Source of the DNA: an uncultured Bacteroidales bacterium
Lineage (GTDB): Bacteria; Bacteroidota; Bacteroidia; Bacteroidales; Paludibacteraceae
NCBI GenBank assembly: GCA_934667275.1
Contig: CAKULK010000003.1
Coordinates: 93,565 to 157,564, forward strand
DNA: 64,000 nucleotides
Direction: 5' to 3'
The translations under genes and the position numbers were made by a program. Of this stretch, positions 52,510 through 61,327 are shown one piece after another; position 1 is the first letter of the stretch; the number at the start of each line of letters is the position of its first letter. The notes under the pieces were generated by a model. It did no database searches. It saw nothing but the letters and a program-made list of their open reading frames with translations, and was not told the origin of the DNA.

Positions 52510-53901
52510 CTATATATTTAATATGTTGTCCGGTCTTCTAAACTCTGCCAAGGTAATCGCGGTAGCGATACCGACATTCAGGCTCTCCGAGGTAGTCTCA
52601 CCCGCCGGATAAGAGGGTATCAACAGCGGGTGCGTGACAAGCGGCCGCACCGCCATGGAAATACCATTCCCCTCGTTGCCCATTACGATGATACCATGCG
52701 CCTTGTCTTCAATAGCACCTTGCTCATACATATCCCGTCCGTTGAGCAACGTACCATATATTGGAACACCCTGTTTGCCAAGGGCTTGCAATTCCGCAAC
52801 CAAGTTCACATAATGCACACGTACACGTGCCAGGGCCCCCATCGTAGCCTGTACCACTTTGGGGTTGAAGCAGTCGGCTGTATCATGTGAACAATAGATA
52901 TTGTGCACACCAAACCAGTCGCAAGTGCGAATGATAGTACCCAGATTACCAGGGTCTTGTATTCCATCCAATGCCAAAAGCAAACCGCCGTCCTGCTTGT
53001 CTGTTGTCGGTAGCGAAAGCGGTTCTTTACGGAATACGCCAATCACGCCCTGCGGTGTTCGAAGTGAAGACATCTGTTCTATTTCAGAAGCCGTAGCATT
53101 ATCCGTTGTTGCCAACAGCACGAGAGGAAATGCCTTGCACATCTCGTATGCACACTTCTCTCCCTCGGCAACGAATACGCCTTGCCCATCACGTTCTTTC
53201 TTATTTTGCAGGCTGCGCACCCACTTCACTTGCGCTTTGGTCAGTTTGACAGGAACTATACTCGGCGAAACGATACGGAGCACATCGGCAAAGTCGTTTA
53301 TCACGTAATCTGCTTGGGCAAGTTGGTCACGCGTGCCATTGCCGTAAGTCACGCCACATGTCTTTGCACCTGCATTGCGCCCCATCTCAATATCATACGA
53401 CATATCGCCCACTACCAATGTGTTGTCTGCTGTACCGTGTACCGTCTCCAACACTTTCAAGACCATGTCCGGAGCCGGTTTGGTATGCACCACATCTTCC
53501 GCCGCCACAACACAAGAGATATAATCCGCAATATGCAGTTGGTCAAGATAGCCTTGCAGAGAAGCACGGTTTCGACTGCTCGCAACAGCAAGAACCATCC
53601 CCTGAGCATATAGTTGAGCCAACGTTTCCACCACATGCGGGAAAGCCGAGATAATCATGTGCTGTTTATTTTTTTCAAAGATGTCACGGTAAGCAGTAGC
53701 ACAATGTTGTGCCTGGGCAAGTGTCAGTTGCGGGTGCAGGACACGGAAAGCCTCCTCCAACCGCAAGCCGATGGTCTTAGCACAATCTTCAGCAGGTTGT
53801 ACAGATAAGCCCATTTGCGCCATTGTCTGCTGTAATATCCTGACAATCAGAGCCTGTGTGTCTCCGATAGTTCCGTCAAAATCCAGAATAATATATTTCA
53901 T
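52510..53901 (-). CDS. HAD phosphatase fused to SpoU/TrmH-family RNA methyltransferase
   Basis: 463 residues from the ATG at 53901 (MKYIILDFDGT). Residues 1-about 210 are a complete phosphoglycolate-phosphatase-like HAD domain: DFDGTIGDT (nucleophile Asp), VASSRNRASL, KPAP and VVGDMSYDIEMGRNAG. Residues about 220-463 are a complete SpoU/TrmH methyltransferase: KWVRSLQNKKERDGQGVFVA substrate-binding part, then the knotted SAM domain with LDGIQDPGNLGTIIRTCDWF, VMGNEGNGIS and SESLNVGIATAITL. No internal Met lies at the junction, so one polypeptide is made. The pairing of a metabolite phosphatase with an RNA 2'-O-methyltransferase is unusual. It is in an operon with the genes on both sides. Confidence 0.9.
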   Translation of the reverse strand: MKYIILDFDGTIGDTQALIVRILQQTMAQMGLSVQPAEDCAKTIGLRLEEAFRVLHPQLTLAQAQHCATAYRDIFEKNKQHMIISAFPHVVETLAQLYAQGMVLAVASSRNRASLQGYLDQLHIADYISCVVAAEDVVHTKPAPDMVLKVLETVHGTADNTLVVGDMSYDIEMGRNAGAKTCGVTYGNGTRDQLAQADYVINDFADVLRIVSPSIVPVKLTKAQVKWVRSLQNKKERDGQGVFVAEGEKCAYEMCKAFPLVLLATTDNATASEIEQMSSLRTPQGVIGVFRKEPLSLPTTDKQDGGLLLALDGIQDPGNLGTIIRTCDWFGVHNIYCSHDTADCFNPKVVQATMGALARVRVHYVNLVAELQALGKQGVPIYGTLLNGRDMYEQGAIEDKAHGIIVMGNEGNGISMAVRPLVTHPLLIPSYPAGETTSESLNVGIATAITLAEFRRPDNILNI

Positions 53902-53920
53902 AGCGTACTTAATCCTATGT

Positions 53921-55030
53921 TTAGTTGAGAATCCCCGAAAGAAACAAGAATGCACATAATGCAATTATCCAAATAATCATCAAGCCCCATTTCAAAACAC
54001 GATTATCCTCTATGCCGGGCGGTTGCACCAGTGGCTTTTCTGTAGATTGTCCTTTGTGGCGGGCATAGAAATAATTCACACAATCCACCACTGTCCGTGT
54101 GGAGAAAAACGATAAAGCGATAATTTCCGTCGGGGCATCGGCACTTTTTTTGTCAAATACCGCCAAACCATCCACTTCGTTTCTCCCCACTATAGTACAT
54201 ACAATCTCTGCAGATACAATCTGCTCCCAGCAGATATCCACCTCTATAAATTTCGGCAATACAGAGAATGACTCAACATCCCTATAAGCACCACGAATGC
54301 CTTTCTCATCAATAACGAGATAACACTTGCGAAATAATGGCATCGTGAGCAGCCATAACAATGAGCCAATAAACATTATGGTTATCAAAACACATGCGAA
54401 TATCAAAAACCCATCCATTGAACCGGCAGCAGTCAGCATCTTCAACACCATCCACCCCAAAGCCACTATTGCAAGACTAATAAGCGCAATGACGACATAA
54501 AACATGGGATGGGACGTCGCATTAAACCGCACTCCTTCCGGGTCAAATGGTCCCGGAGTATAGGGTCGCTCCTTTATCCTGCCGTCAGCCACCATGCGTT
54601 TTCTCTGTTTGGAGATTAGTCGCAGCAACATCTCCGATAATACCGCACCTAACAACCCCACCAAACATACCGCCAATCCCAAAAGCCATCCTTTATAACG
54701 CACCCTGCGCAAGGGCGCACTTGGCAACGACTCGTCTTGGGCGTAATCCTCTACTACTCTTCCTCTTATGGGCTCTTTGTAGTGAGTCTTCATATACTCT
54801 TTCGTGGTTATCACGACAGCCCCGCCTGCAGCACGTCTGCCATAGACAGACACCGCTTCTGCCGAGTCCAATACCGTAGTCCGCCCTATATCCTCAGGGG
54901 AAGGCATATCTTCCAAACGGACACCCATCTGCCCGTCCACAATATAAAAAGGTTGAACGGATGCCTGCCCACTTGCCTGTACTAAAAATGGCAACAGCAA
55001 CAAAAGCAGTATGGAAAATAGTTTTTGCAT
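53921..55030 (-). CDS. Membrane protein with TonB-plug-like N-terminal peptide
   Basis: 369 residues. A signal peptide (1-19, ending LVQA) is followed at about 25-80 by a segment that parallels the plug of the SusC protein at 37018-40095: YIVDGQ, then PEDIGRTTVLDSAEAVSVYG, then GGAVVITTKEYMK, against SusC YVIDNI, PNDIASIEVLKDASATALYG and GVVVITTKRG. No barrel follows. Instead there are membrane helices at about 113-137, 175-200, 212-235 and 345-366, with a soluble PH-like beta domain between the third and fourth (YLVIDEKGIRGAYRDVE). It is the first gene of the operon with the HAD-SpoU fusion. The function is unknown. Confidence 0.82.
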   Translation of the reverse strand: MQKLFSILLLLLLPFLVQASGQASVQPFYIVDGQMGVRLEDMPSPEDIGRTTVLDSAEAVSVYGRRAAGGAVVITTKEYMKTHYKEPIRGRVVEDYAQDESLPSAPLRRVRYKGWLLGLAVCLVGLLGAVLSEMLLRLISKQRKRMVADGRIKERPYTPGPFDPEGVRFNATSHPMFYVVIALISLAIVALGWMVLKMLTAAGSMDGFLIFACVLITIMFIGSLLWLLTMPLFRKCYLVIDEKGIRGAYRDVESFSVLPKFIEVDICWEQIVSAEIVCTIVGRNEVDGLAVFDKKSADAPTEIIALSFFSTRTVVDCVNYFYARHKGQSTEKPLVQPPGIEDNRVLKWGLMIIWIIALCAFLFLSGILN

Positions 55031-55070
55031 TAACGGCGAAGTATTTCACACGATTTTGTCGGTTTCGTGC

Positions 55071-55103
55071 GCAAAGGTACAAAAAATATCCGAGTTGGGC
55101 AAA
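55071..55103 (-). promoter_or_regulatory. Promoter of the plug-protein/HAD-SpoU operon
   Basis: On the minus strand: TTTG (55100-55103), 20 bases, TACCTTTGC (55071-55079); a perfect consensus. The 11-bp array begins 44 bp upstream. Confidence 0.85.
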
Positions 55104-55147
55104 CTTATTCAAAACGGTTGGTCAAAGCATGGCTTATCCTATAACGA

Positions 55148-55180
55148 ATCACCTACTAATCACCTACTAATCACCTACTC
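55148..55180. repeat. 11-bp tandem repeat, 3 copies
   Basis: ATCACCTACTA, ATCACCTACTA, ATCACCTACTC. It lies between two divergent promoters. Confidence 0.9.
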
Positions 55181-55265
55181 TTTACCCGAAATTTGCACTA
55201 CCGGAATGCGAGGAGTTTTTGAAACAAGAAAACAGGCATACCATGATTTTGTTGATATAAATCCA

Positions 55266-55285
55266 TTGATATTTGCAAATATCAA
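55266..55285. promoter_or_regulatory. 20-bp perfect palindrome over a -33 element
   Basis: TTGATATTTGCAAATATCAA reads the same on both strands and includes the TTTG -33 box of the heptose operon promoter. It is a likely repressor operator; the regulator is not in the window as far as I can tell. Confidence 0.7.
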
Positions 55286-55304
55286 AATAAACACTTACCT
55301 TTGC
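55272..55304 (+). promoter_or_regulatory. Promoter of the glycosyltransferase/heptose operon
   Basis: TTTG (55272-55275), 20 bases, TACCTTTGC (55296-55304); a perfect consensus. The leader to the ATG at 55343 is about 32 nt. Confidence 0.87.
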
Positions 55305-55342
55305 AGACGGAACCTTAGAGTTATCGGCACAAGCAAAAACAT

Positions 55343-56464
55343 ATGCGAGTAATCATTTTAGGTACGGCGTGGCCCTACAGGGGCGGGTTGGCAGCGTTCA
55401 ATGAGCGATTGGCGCGGCAATTTATGGCAGAAGGACACGAGGTGGAGATACTCACTTTTACGATGCAATATCCGAATTTTCTGTTCCCCGGCAAGACGCA
55501 ATACTCCGATGACCCACAGCCCAAAGACTTGAAAATCACACGGGTGATGAACTCCATCAACCCGATTTCGTGGCTACATACAGGACGATTGATACAACGC
55601 AAAAGGGCTGATTTGCTGGTGATTAAGTTTTGGATCCCATTGATGGCCCCCTGTTTGGGCACCATAGCCCGTATTGCCCGCAAAGGCGGCACAAAGGTGG
55701 TGTCGGTGTTGGATAACGTGATTCCGCATGAGCCGCATTTCTGGGACAAATGGTTTATTCGCTATTTTGTGGGCAGTGTGGACAGGTTTGTAGCAATGTC
55801 GGACAGCGTACGCACTGATTGTCAGAAATTTATCCGCAAACGAAATCCACAGCCAATAGCCCTTTGTCCGCATCCGCTGTACGACAATTTCGGGGCACCG
55901 CTGCCCAAAAATGAGGCGTGCAGGCAGTTAGATATAGACCCAAATGCGATATGCCTGCTGTTTTTCGGTTTTATCCGTGATTACAAGGGACTTGACCTAC
56001 TGATGAAAGCCTACGCAGACCCTCGTTTCAAGGGTAAGAAAGTGCAATTGGTGGTAGCGGGCGAATTCTACAACAACGGGGCGCAATACACCGAATTGGA
56101 GCAGCATTTAGGGCTGCAAGGCAGGATTGCATGGCATACCAACTTCATTCCCGACGACCAAGTGCGGATGTATTTCTCGGCAGCCGATTTGATAGTACAA
56201 CCCTACAAGACCGCCACGCAGAGCGGTGTGACACAGATTGCGTACCATTTCTGCAAACCGATGTTAGTGACCAACGTAGGCGGATTGGCAGAGATAGTGC
56301 CCGACGGGAAAGTGGGCTATGTGACCGCCGTAGAGCCCAAGGCAATTGCCGATGCGATAATAGATTTCTGTGAGCGGGGTGACGTAGAATGCTTCCGCGC
56401 GGGGATAGAGGAAGAGAAACAGAAATATGCATGGTCAAGAATGACGAGAGCAATTATGAATTAA
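55343..56464 (+). CDS. GT4-family glycosyltransferase
   Basis: 373 residues, GT-B fold. The N-terminal acceptor domain begins VIILGTAWPYRGGLAAFNERLA; the C-terminal nucleotide-sugar domain has LLFFGFIRDYKGLDLLMKAY, the DLIVQPYKTATQSGVTQIAY region with the usual acidic/Gln positions, and VTNVGGLAEIVPDGKVGYV. It is a soluble or membrane-associated retaining transferase. The next three genes make activated heptose, so it may add heptose or a nearby sugar to a surface glycan (inference). Confidence 0.92.
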   Translation: MRVIILGTAWPYRGGLAAFNERLARQFMAEGHEVEILTFTMQYPNFLFPGKTQYSDDPQPKDLKITRVMNSINPISWLHTGRLIQRKRADLLVIKFWIPLMAPCLGTIARIARKGGTKVVSVLDNVIPHEPHFWDKWFIRYFVGSVDRFVAMSDSVRTDCQKFIRKRNPQPIALCPHPLYDNFGAPLPKNEACRQLDIDPNAICLLFFGFIRDYKGLDLLMKAYADPRFKGKKVQLVVAGEFYNNGAQYTELEQHLGLQGRIAWHTNFIPDDQVRMYFSAADLIVQPYKTATQSGVTQIAYHFCKPMLVTNVGGLAEIVPDGKVGYVTAVEPKAIADAIIDFCERGDVECFRAGIEEEKQKYAWSRMTRAIMN

Positions 56465-56474
56465 AAGAGATACT

Positions 56475-57500
56475 ATGATAGTACGCAGCAAAGCCCCATT
56501 ACGATTAGGACTGGCAGGCGGTGGCACCGACGTGTCACCCTACTCCGACCTCTATGGCGGTGCTATTCTCAACGCCACCATTTCGCTTTACGCCTACACA
56601 ACAATAGAGCCGTTAGACAACGGGAAGATTGTCTTCTCGTCACCCGATGCGAACTTGGAGGAGGTGTATGACAGTTGCGAAGTGTTGGACACCGACGGAT
56701 TCTTTGTTCTGACGAAAGGAGTGTACAACCGAGTGGTTAGAGACTTCACCAAGAAGCCATTGTCGTTCCGCATAACGAGCCATGTAGATTCGCCTGCCGG
56801 TAGCGGATTAGGCACAAGTAGCACATTGGTAGTCAGCATATTAGGCGCATTTGCAGAATGGCTGAAACTGCCACTCGGCGAGTATGACATGGCGCGGTTG
56901 GCATATGAGATAGAGCGATTGGACTTAGGCATGGCGGGCGGCAAACAAGACCAGTATGCCGCCACTTTCGGTGGGTTCAACTATATGCAATTTTTGCAAG
57001 ATGACAAGGTGATAGTCAACCCGTTGCGTATCCGTCAGCGTTATCAGGACGAATTAGCGCACAACCTGCTGCTCTACTACACCGAAACCAGCCATGTGAG
57101 CGCGAAAATTATCGAGGGACAGATAAAAAATGTGAAGGCGAACAACACTTCGTCGATAGAAGCGATGCACCGGCTCAAACAACAGGCGGTGCAGATGAAA
57201 GAGGCATTGCTACAAGGCAATATCGACGGCATCGGCGAGATACTGAATTTCGGTTGGGAACAGAAGAAAAAGACCGCCCGCGACATCTCCAACCCACTAT
57301 TGGAGGACATTTACAACACGGCGATGCAAGCAGGTGCGACGGGGGGCAAAGTGAGCGGTGCCGGCGGCGGAGGATTTATGTTCTTCTACTGCCCCGGAAC
57401 AAACCGATACAGCGTGGAGAAAGCCCTGCAGCAGAAGTTCGCAGGACAGGTGAAACGATATGAATTTACACAAGAAGGGCTGAAGACATGGACACTATAA
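56475..57500 (+). CDS. hddA: D-glycero-D-manno-heptose 7-phosphate kinase
   Basis: 341-residue GHMP-family kinase. Motif 1 is APLRLGLAGGGTDVSPYSD, the phosphate loop PAGSGLGTSSTLVVSILGA, and motif 3 TGGKVSGAGGGGFMFFYC. The DVSPYSDLYGGAILNATIS region is typical of HddA-like sugar-phosphate kinases that make D-glycero-D-manno-heptose 1,7-bisphosphate. It overlaps gmhA by 13 bp. Confidence 0.92.
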   Translation: MIVRSKAPLRLGLAGGGTDVSPYSDLYGGAILNATISLYAYTTIEPLDNGKIVFSSPDANLEEVYDSCEVLDTDGFFVLTKGVYNRVVRDFTKKPLSFRITSHVDSPAGSGLGTSSTLVVSILGAFAEWLKLPLGEYDMARLAYEIERLDLGMAGGKQDQYAATFGGFNYMQFLQDDKVIVNPLRIRQRYQDELAHNLLLYYTETSHVSAKIIEGQIKNVKANNTSSIEAMHRLKQQAVQMKEALLQGNIDGIGEILNFGWEQKKKTARDISNPLLEDIYNTAMQAGATGGKVSGAGGGGFMFFYCPGTNRYSVEKALQQKFAGQVKRYEFTQEGLKTWTL

Positions 57501-58066
57501 TCCGCTCAATATCAGATAGTATGGCCGCTAAACAGGCTATGCTGAACAATCCGGAGTTACTGCAAACGATTCAGCAGGTGGCAGATACGATGATTGCCGC
57601 TCTGCGTAACGGCAACCGCATTTTGTGGTGCGGCAACGGCGGCAGTGCGGCAGACGCCCAGCACCTTGCGGCCGAATTGTCCGGACGTTTCTACTACGAC
57701 CGCCCGCCGCTGAACTCGGAGGCTTTGCATTGCAACACTTCGTACTTGACGGCGGTGGCAAATGACTACGGATACGAACTGATTTATTCGCGTATGATTG
57801 ACGGCGCATGCCGTGCGGGTGATGTGCTGGTTGGTATATCAACATCCGGCAACTCGAAGAACATCCTGAATGCCTTTCGCAAGGCGAAAGAATTGGGTGT
57901 TATCACCGTGGCAATGACAGGAAAAACCGGTGGAGAGATGCGACAAGTGGCTGATTATCTGCTGAATGTACCGTCAATGGATACACCGCGTATACAGGAG
58001 TCGCATATCATGCTCGGGCATATTGTATGCGAAATCGTAGAAGCCCGGATGTTCCCCAAAGCATGA
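57488..58066 (+). CDS. gmhA: Sedoheptulose-7-phosphate isomerase
   Basis: 192-residue SIS-domain isomerase converting sedoheptulose 7-phosphate to D-glycero-D-manno-heptose 7-phosphate. It shows LWCGNGGSAADAQHLAAELSGRFYYDRPPL, here noted as the GmhA signature beginning at CGNGGSAADAQHLA, then VGISTSGNSKNIL and the C-terminal Glu/His region ESHIMLGHIVCEIVE. The length is standard. Its stop overlaps the next start as ATGA. Confidence 0.94.
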   Translation: MDTIIRSISDSMAAKQAMLNNPELLQTIQQVADTMIAALRNGNRILWCGNGGSAADAQHLAAELSGRFYYDRPPLNSEALHCNTSYLTAVANDYGYELIYSRMIDGACRAGDVLVGISTSGNSKNILNAFRKAKELGVITVAMTGKTGGEMRQVADYLLNVPSMDTPRIQESHIMLGHIVCEIVEARMFPKA

Positions 58067-59289
58067 TGTTTGAGGAGGTAGTCATACTGGCAGGCGGATT
58101 TGGCACACGCCTTAGTCACGTGTTGGGCAATGTGCCCAAACCGATGGCTCCCGTACATGGCAAGCCATTTTTGACATACCTGTTGCGGCGTTTGGAGGCG
58201 GCGGGAGCAAAAAATATCATCTTGGCAACAGGCTATAGGCACGAGGTGATAGAACGCTACTTCGGCAGTCGCTACCGTTCGCTGCAAATATCTTATTCTC
58301 AAGAAGATAAGCCGCTTTTCACAGGTGGAGCCATATTGCAGGCAAGTCGTTTGGTGCGGGGAGAGGATTTCCTTGTGCTGAACGGGGACACGCTGTTTGA
58401 TATTGATTTTGAGGCACTTTGCGCTTTTCATACCCGATGTGGTGCGGCCGTCAGTTTGGCTCTGCGAGAGGTGGACGACACGGCACGTTATGGGGCCGTG
58501 CAAACAGACGGTGGACATGTTGTGAAGGCTTTCCGCGAGAAAGACGCGAGCGCAGGCAAAGGGCTCATTAATGGCGGCATTTATGCCATTCACCGAGAAT
58601 GGTTGCAGGGACTGGATATGCCCGAAAAATTCTCGTTTGAGAAAGAGGTGCTGCAGGCAATGGTGGATGGAAAAGCGTTCTACGGGTTGGCATTTCAAGA
58701 CTATTTTATTGACATAGGTATCCCCGAAGATTACCACCGCGCACAACAGGAGTTTGCAAGTTTATTCCCCGACGACAAATTTCTGTTTTTAGATAGGGAC
58801 GGTGTGCTAAATCGCAGAATAGTAGGCGATTATGTGCGCAACTGGAACCAATGGGAATGGTTGCCGAATGCCAGAGAGGCAGTGGCGCGATTGTCACGGC
58901 ATTATGCGCGTACTTTTATTGTCAGCAATCAACAGGGGATAGGCAAAGGATTTTTCTCAATGGAAGATGCATACGATATTCACCGGCACGTATTGGAAGA
59001 AATTACTGCTTCGGGCGGGCATATAGACCATGTATATATATGTCCGGATTTGAAGGATAGCGGCAGCAATAACCGCAAACCGGCCATCGGTATGGCATTG
59101 CAGGCATGTATGGACTTTCCTGACGTGCAACTAACTGACAGTGTGGTGATTGGCGATAGTGTAAGCGATATGCAATTCGGTTGGCAGGCAGGTATGCGTT
59201 GCATCTATCTGAGCAATGGGGAACCCATTCCCACAGAGGTTCAAGACTACACCGATTGGGTATGTCCGAACCTTGCTGCAATTCATTAG
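58063..59289 (+). CDS. Bifunctional heptose-1-phosphate guanylyltransferase and heptose-1,7-bisphosphate phosphatase (HddC-GmhB fusion)
   Basis: 408 residues from the ATG at 58063. Residues 1-about 235 are a sugar nucleotidyltransferase: VVILAGGFGTRLSHVLG, VPKPMAPVHGKPFL, LVLNGDTLFDID and FIDIGIPEDYHRAQ. Residues about 240-408 are a HAD phosphatase of the GmhB type: FLFLDRDGVLNRRI, FIVSNQQGIGKGFFS, CPDLKD, RKPAIGMALQA and VIGDSVSDMQFGWQAG. The phosphatase removes the 7-phosphate and the transferase then makes the nucleotide-heptose, so the last two steps are in one polypeptide. GDP rather than ADP is inferred from the company of HddA. The stop is 3 bp from the convergent thiL stop. Confidence 0.9.
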   Translation: MMFEEVVILAGGFGTRLSHVLGNVPKPMAPVHGKPFLTYLLRRLEAAGAKNIILATGYRHEVIERYFGSRYRSLQISYSQEDKPLFTGGAILQASRLVRGEDFLVLNGDTLFDIDFEALCAFHTRCGAAVSLALREVDDTARYGAVQTDGGHVVKAFREKDASAGKGLINGGIYAIHREWLQGLDMPEKFSFEKEVLQAMVDGKAFYGLAFQDYFIDIGIPEDYHRAQQEFASLFPDDKFLFLDRDGVLNRRIVGDYVRNWNQWEWLPNAREAVARLSRHYARTFIVSNQQGIGKGFFSMEDAYDIHRHVLEEITASGGHIDHVYICPDLKDSGSNNRKPAIGMALQACMDFPDVQLTDSVVIGDSVSDMQFGWQAGMRCIYLSNGEPIPTEVQDYTDWVCPNLAAIH

Positions 59290-59292
59290 CGG

Positions 59293-60330
59293 CTACTTTT
59301 GTACGGTTGTGAAGGCATTCCAACCTTGCGCCTTGAGCGCGATTTCTTCGCCATTGCGCCCAATTAGGTTCATACCGTATTCCGGTTTTGTGATATGCCC
59401 GATAATGTAGATGTCGTCTATCGGAATCAGTTTCTCGTAATCGTTGAGGTCGCAAGTGAAGAGCAGTTCATAGTCTTCTCCCCCATTCAAAGCACAAGTT
59501 ACAATATTCAAATTCATCTCTTCCGCCAACGCAGCAGCCTGATAATCAATAGGTAACTTATCCTCATATACCGCGCAACCGACACCCGATTGGTGACAGA
59601 TATGCATCAGTTCGGAAGATAATCCGTCCGACACATCCATCATGGCTGTGGGTTTGATACCTGCTTTGCGCAGTGCCTCAACAATATCACGACGTGCCTC
59701 GGGTTTCAGTTGACGCTCCAGCAGATACTCCCGCCCCTCAAAAGCAGGCGTCGCATTTTCATTAGCCTGCATCACAAGTCGTTCACGTTCAAGAAGTTGC
59801 AATCCCATATAAGCAGTACCGAGATTACCTGACACACAAATGAGGTCGTTCAGTTTGGCACCATTCCGGTACACAATGTCTTTGTCGGCAGCCATACCGA
59901 GACACGTAATAGATATGGTGAGCCCCGTCATTGAAGCACAGGTATCCCCCCCCACAAGGTCCACATGATAACGCTCACATGCAAGACGGATACCCGCATA
60001 AAGTTCGTCAAGGTTCTCCACAGAAAAACGTTTGCTAACGCCAAGAGAAACAGTGATTTGCGTCGGAGTCCCGTTCATAGCATAGATGTCAGAGAAGTTC
60101 ACCACAGCCGCCTTGTAGCCCAAATGTTTCAGTGGTGCATACTCCAAATTGAAATGCACACCCTCCAAAAGAATATCTGAAGTCATTAACACGCACTTAT
60201 TGCCGAAATTCATCACGGCTGCATCATCGCCAATGCCTTTTTGGGTGGAGGGTTGTTCTATTTTCAAACCTTCCGTGAGATGTTTGATGAGTCCGAACTC
60301 ACCAAGCGTGGATATTTCTGTTCTTGCCAT
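59293..60330 (-). CDS. thiL: Thiamine-monophosphate kinase
   Basis: 345 residues from the ATG at 60330 (MARTEISTLGEFGLIKHL); the longer frame to 60483 runs back into rsgA. It makes thiamine diphosphate, the cofactor used by Dxs and KorAB in this window. Motifs: KGIGDDAAVMNFG, MTSDILLEGVHFNLEY, AAVVNFSDIYAMNGTP, VGGDTCAS, MMDVSDGLSSELMHIC and NGGEDYELLFTC. Length is normal. Confidence 0.95.
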   Translation of the reverse strand: MARTEISTLGEFGLIKHLTEGLKIEQPSTQKGIGDDAAVMNFGNKCVLMTSDILLEGVHFNLEYAPLKHLGYKAAVVNFSDIYAMNGTPTQITVSLGVSKRFSVENLDELYAGIRLACERYHVDLVGGDTCASMTGLTISITCLGMAADKDIVYRNGAKLNDLICVSGNLGTAYMGLQLLERERLVMQANENATPAFEGREYLLERQLKPEARRDIVEALRKAGIKPTAMMDVSDGLSSELMHICHQSGVGCAVYEDKLPIDYQAAALAEEMNLNIVTCALNGGEDYELLFTCDLNDYEKLIPIDDIYIIGHITKPEYGMNLIGRNGEEIALKAQGWNAFTTVQK

Positions 60331-60367
60331 TGTCAATAGAATTTGTTCAGTTTGTTCATTATATTTG

Positions 60368-61324
60368 TCAAGAGCGATACTTCGTTTCGGAGATGTCGCC
60401 CAACATAGAGAGATAACTTTCGTAGCGCGAAAAAGCAATACGTCCTTCTTTAACCGCCTCACACACAGCGCAATACGGTTCATCTATATGGAGGCAATCG
60501 GAATAACGGCACTCGCGTCCGATTTGGAATATCTCACGAAAATAGTGTCCGACCTCTTCGCGCTGCATATCCAGCACTCCAAACCCCTTAATCCCCGGCG
60601 TGTCAATGAGCCAAGGTTGGCTGGTATGCGAGGCATCAGATGCAGTAGGGATAGGGAACATCTCAGAGAACGTAGTGGTGTGCATACCCTTGTTGTGGGC
60701 CATAGAGATGATGCCGGTACGGGTGGCTTCGCGCCCCAACACCGCATTGAGCAGCGTGGATTTGCCGACACCCGAATTGCCAGAAAGGAGTACTACCCCC
60801 AGAGACAGCGTCTCCCTAAGACTACTGAACTCCTCCGACTCCTTATCCAACGCCGAGATGGCAAATGTGCGGTAGTTCAACGATTGATAAAGTGCCCGCA
60901 GCGACTCCAACTGCTGTTTCTCGTCGTCATCAAGCAGGTCTATCTTGTTGAATATCAAGCAGGCAGGCACGCGGTACGCTTCACAGGTCGCCAAAAAACG
61001 ATCAATGAATGTGGTGGAAGTTTTGGGGTGATTGATAGTAACCATCAAAGCCGCCATATCCAAGTTCGCAGCCAACACATGCGACTCGTGGCTGAGATTC
61101 GTGCTGCGCCGGACAATGTAGTTTCGCCTGTCGTAAACATCTGTAATCCAATGCGTTGCCTCATCACCAACAGACACTTCTACATAATCACCTATCGCCA
61201 CAGGGTTGGTGGAACGGATGCCGCGAATGCGGAAATTGCCCTTCACACGACAATCCAGTATGCTGCCATCTTCGAAATGAACGATGTAACCCGTTCCTGT
61301 TGATTTGATGACCAATCCTTTCAT
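60368..61324 (-). CDS. rsgA: Ribosome small-subunit GTPase RsgA
   Basis: 318 residues with the circularly permuted GTPase order: an N-terminal OB fold (GTGYIVHFEDGSILDCRVKG), G4 FNKIDLLDD, G5 SALDK, G1 LLSGNSGVGKSTLLNAVLG, G3 IDTPGIKGFG, then a C-terminal zinc finger with CRYSDCLHIDEPYCAVC. It assists late 30S assembly. It is 37 bp upstream of thiL in the pyrH operon. Confidence 0.95.
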   Translation of the reverse strand: MKGLVIKSTGTGYIVHFEDGSILDCRVKGNFRIRGIRSTNPVAIGDYVEVSVGDEATHWITDVYDRRNYIVRRSTNLSHESHVLAANLDMAALMVTINHPKTSTTFIDRFLATCEAYRVPACLIFNKIDLLDDDEKQQLESLRALYQSLNYRTFAISALDKESEEFSSLRETLSLGVVLLSGNSGVGKSTLLNAVLGREATRTGIISMAHNKGMHTTTFSEMFPIPTASDASHTSQPWLIDTPGIKGFGVLDMQREEVGHYFREIFQIGRECRYSDCLHIDEPYCAVCEAVKEGRIAFSRYESYLSMLGDISETKYRS

Positions 61325-61327
61325 ATT

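Larger units (their letters stand above)
55031..55342. other. Divergent intergenic region with two promoters, an array and a palindrome
   Basis: No gene is supported. It holds the minus-strand promoter (55071-55103), an 11-bp array (55148-55180), a 20-bp palindrome (55266-55285) and the plus-strand promoter (55272-55304). Confidence 0.85.

Noticed and set aside
55266..55285. Palindrome as a transcription terminator
   Set aside because: It is A/T-rich without a T tail and overlaps a perfect promoter -33 box, so an operator is more likely.
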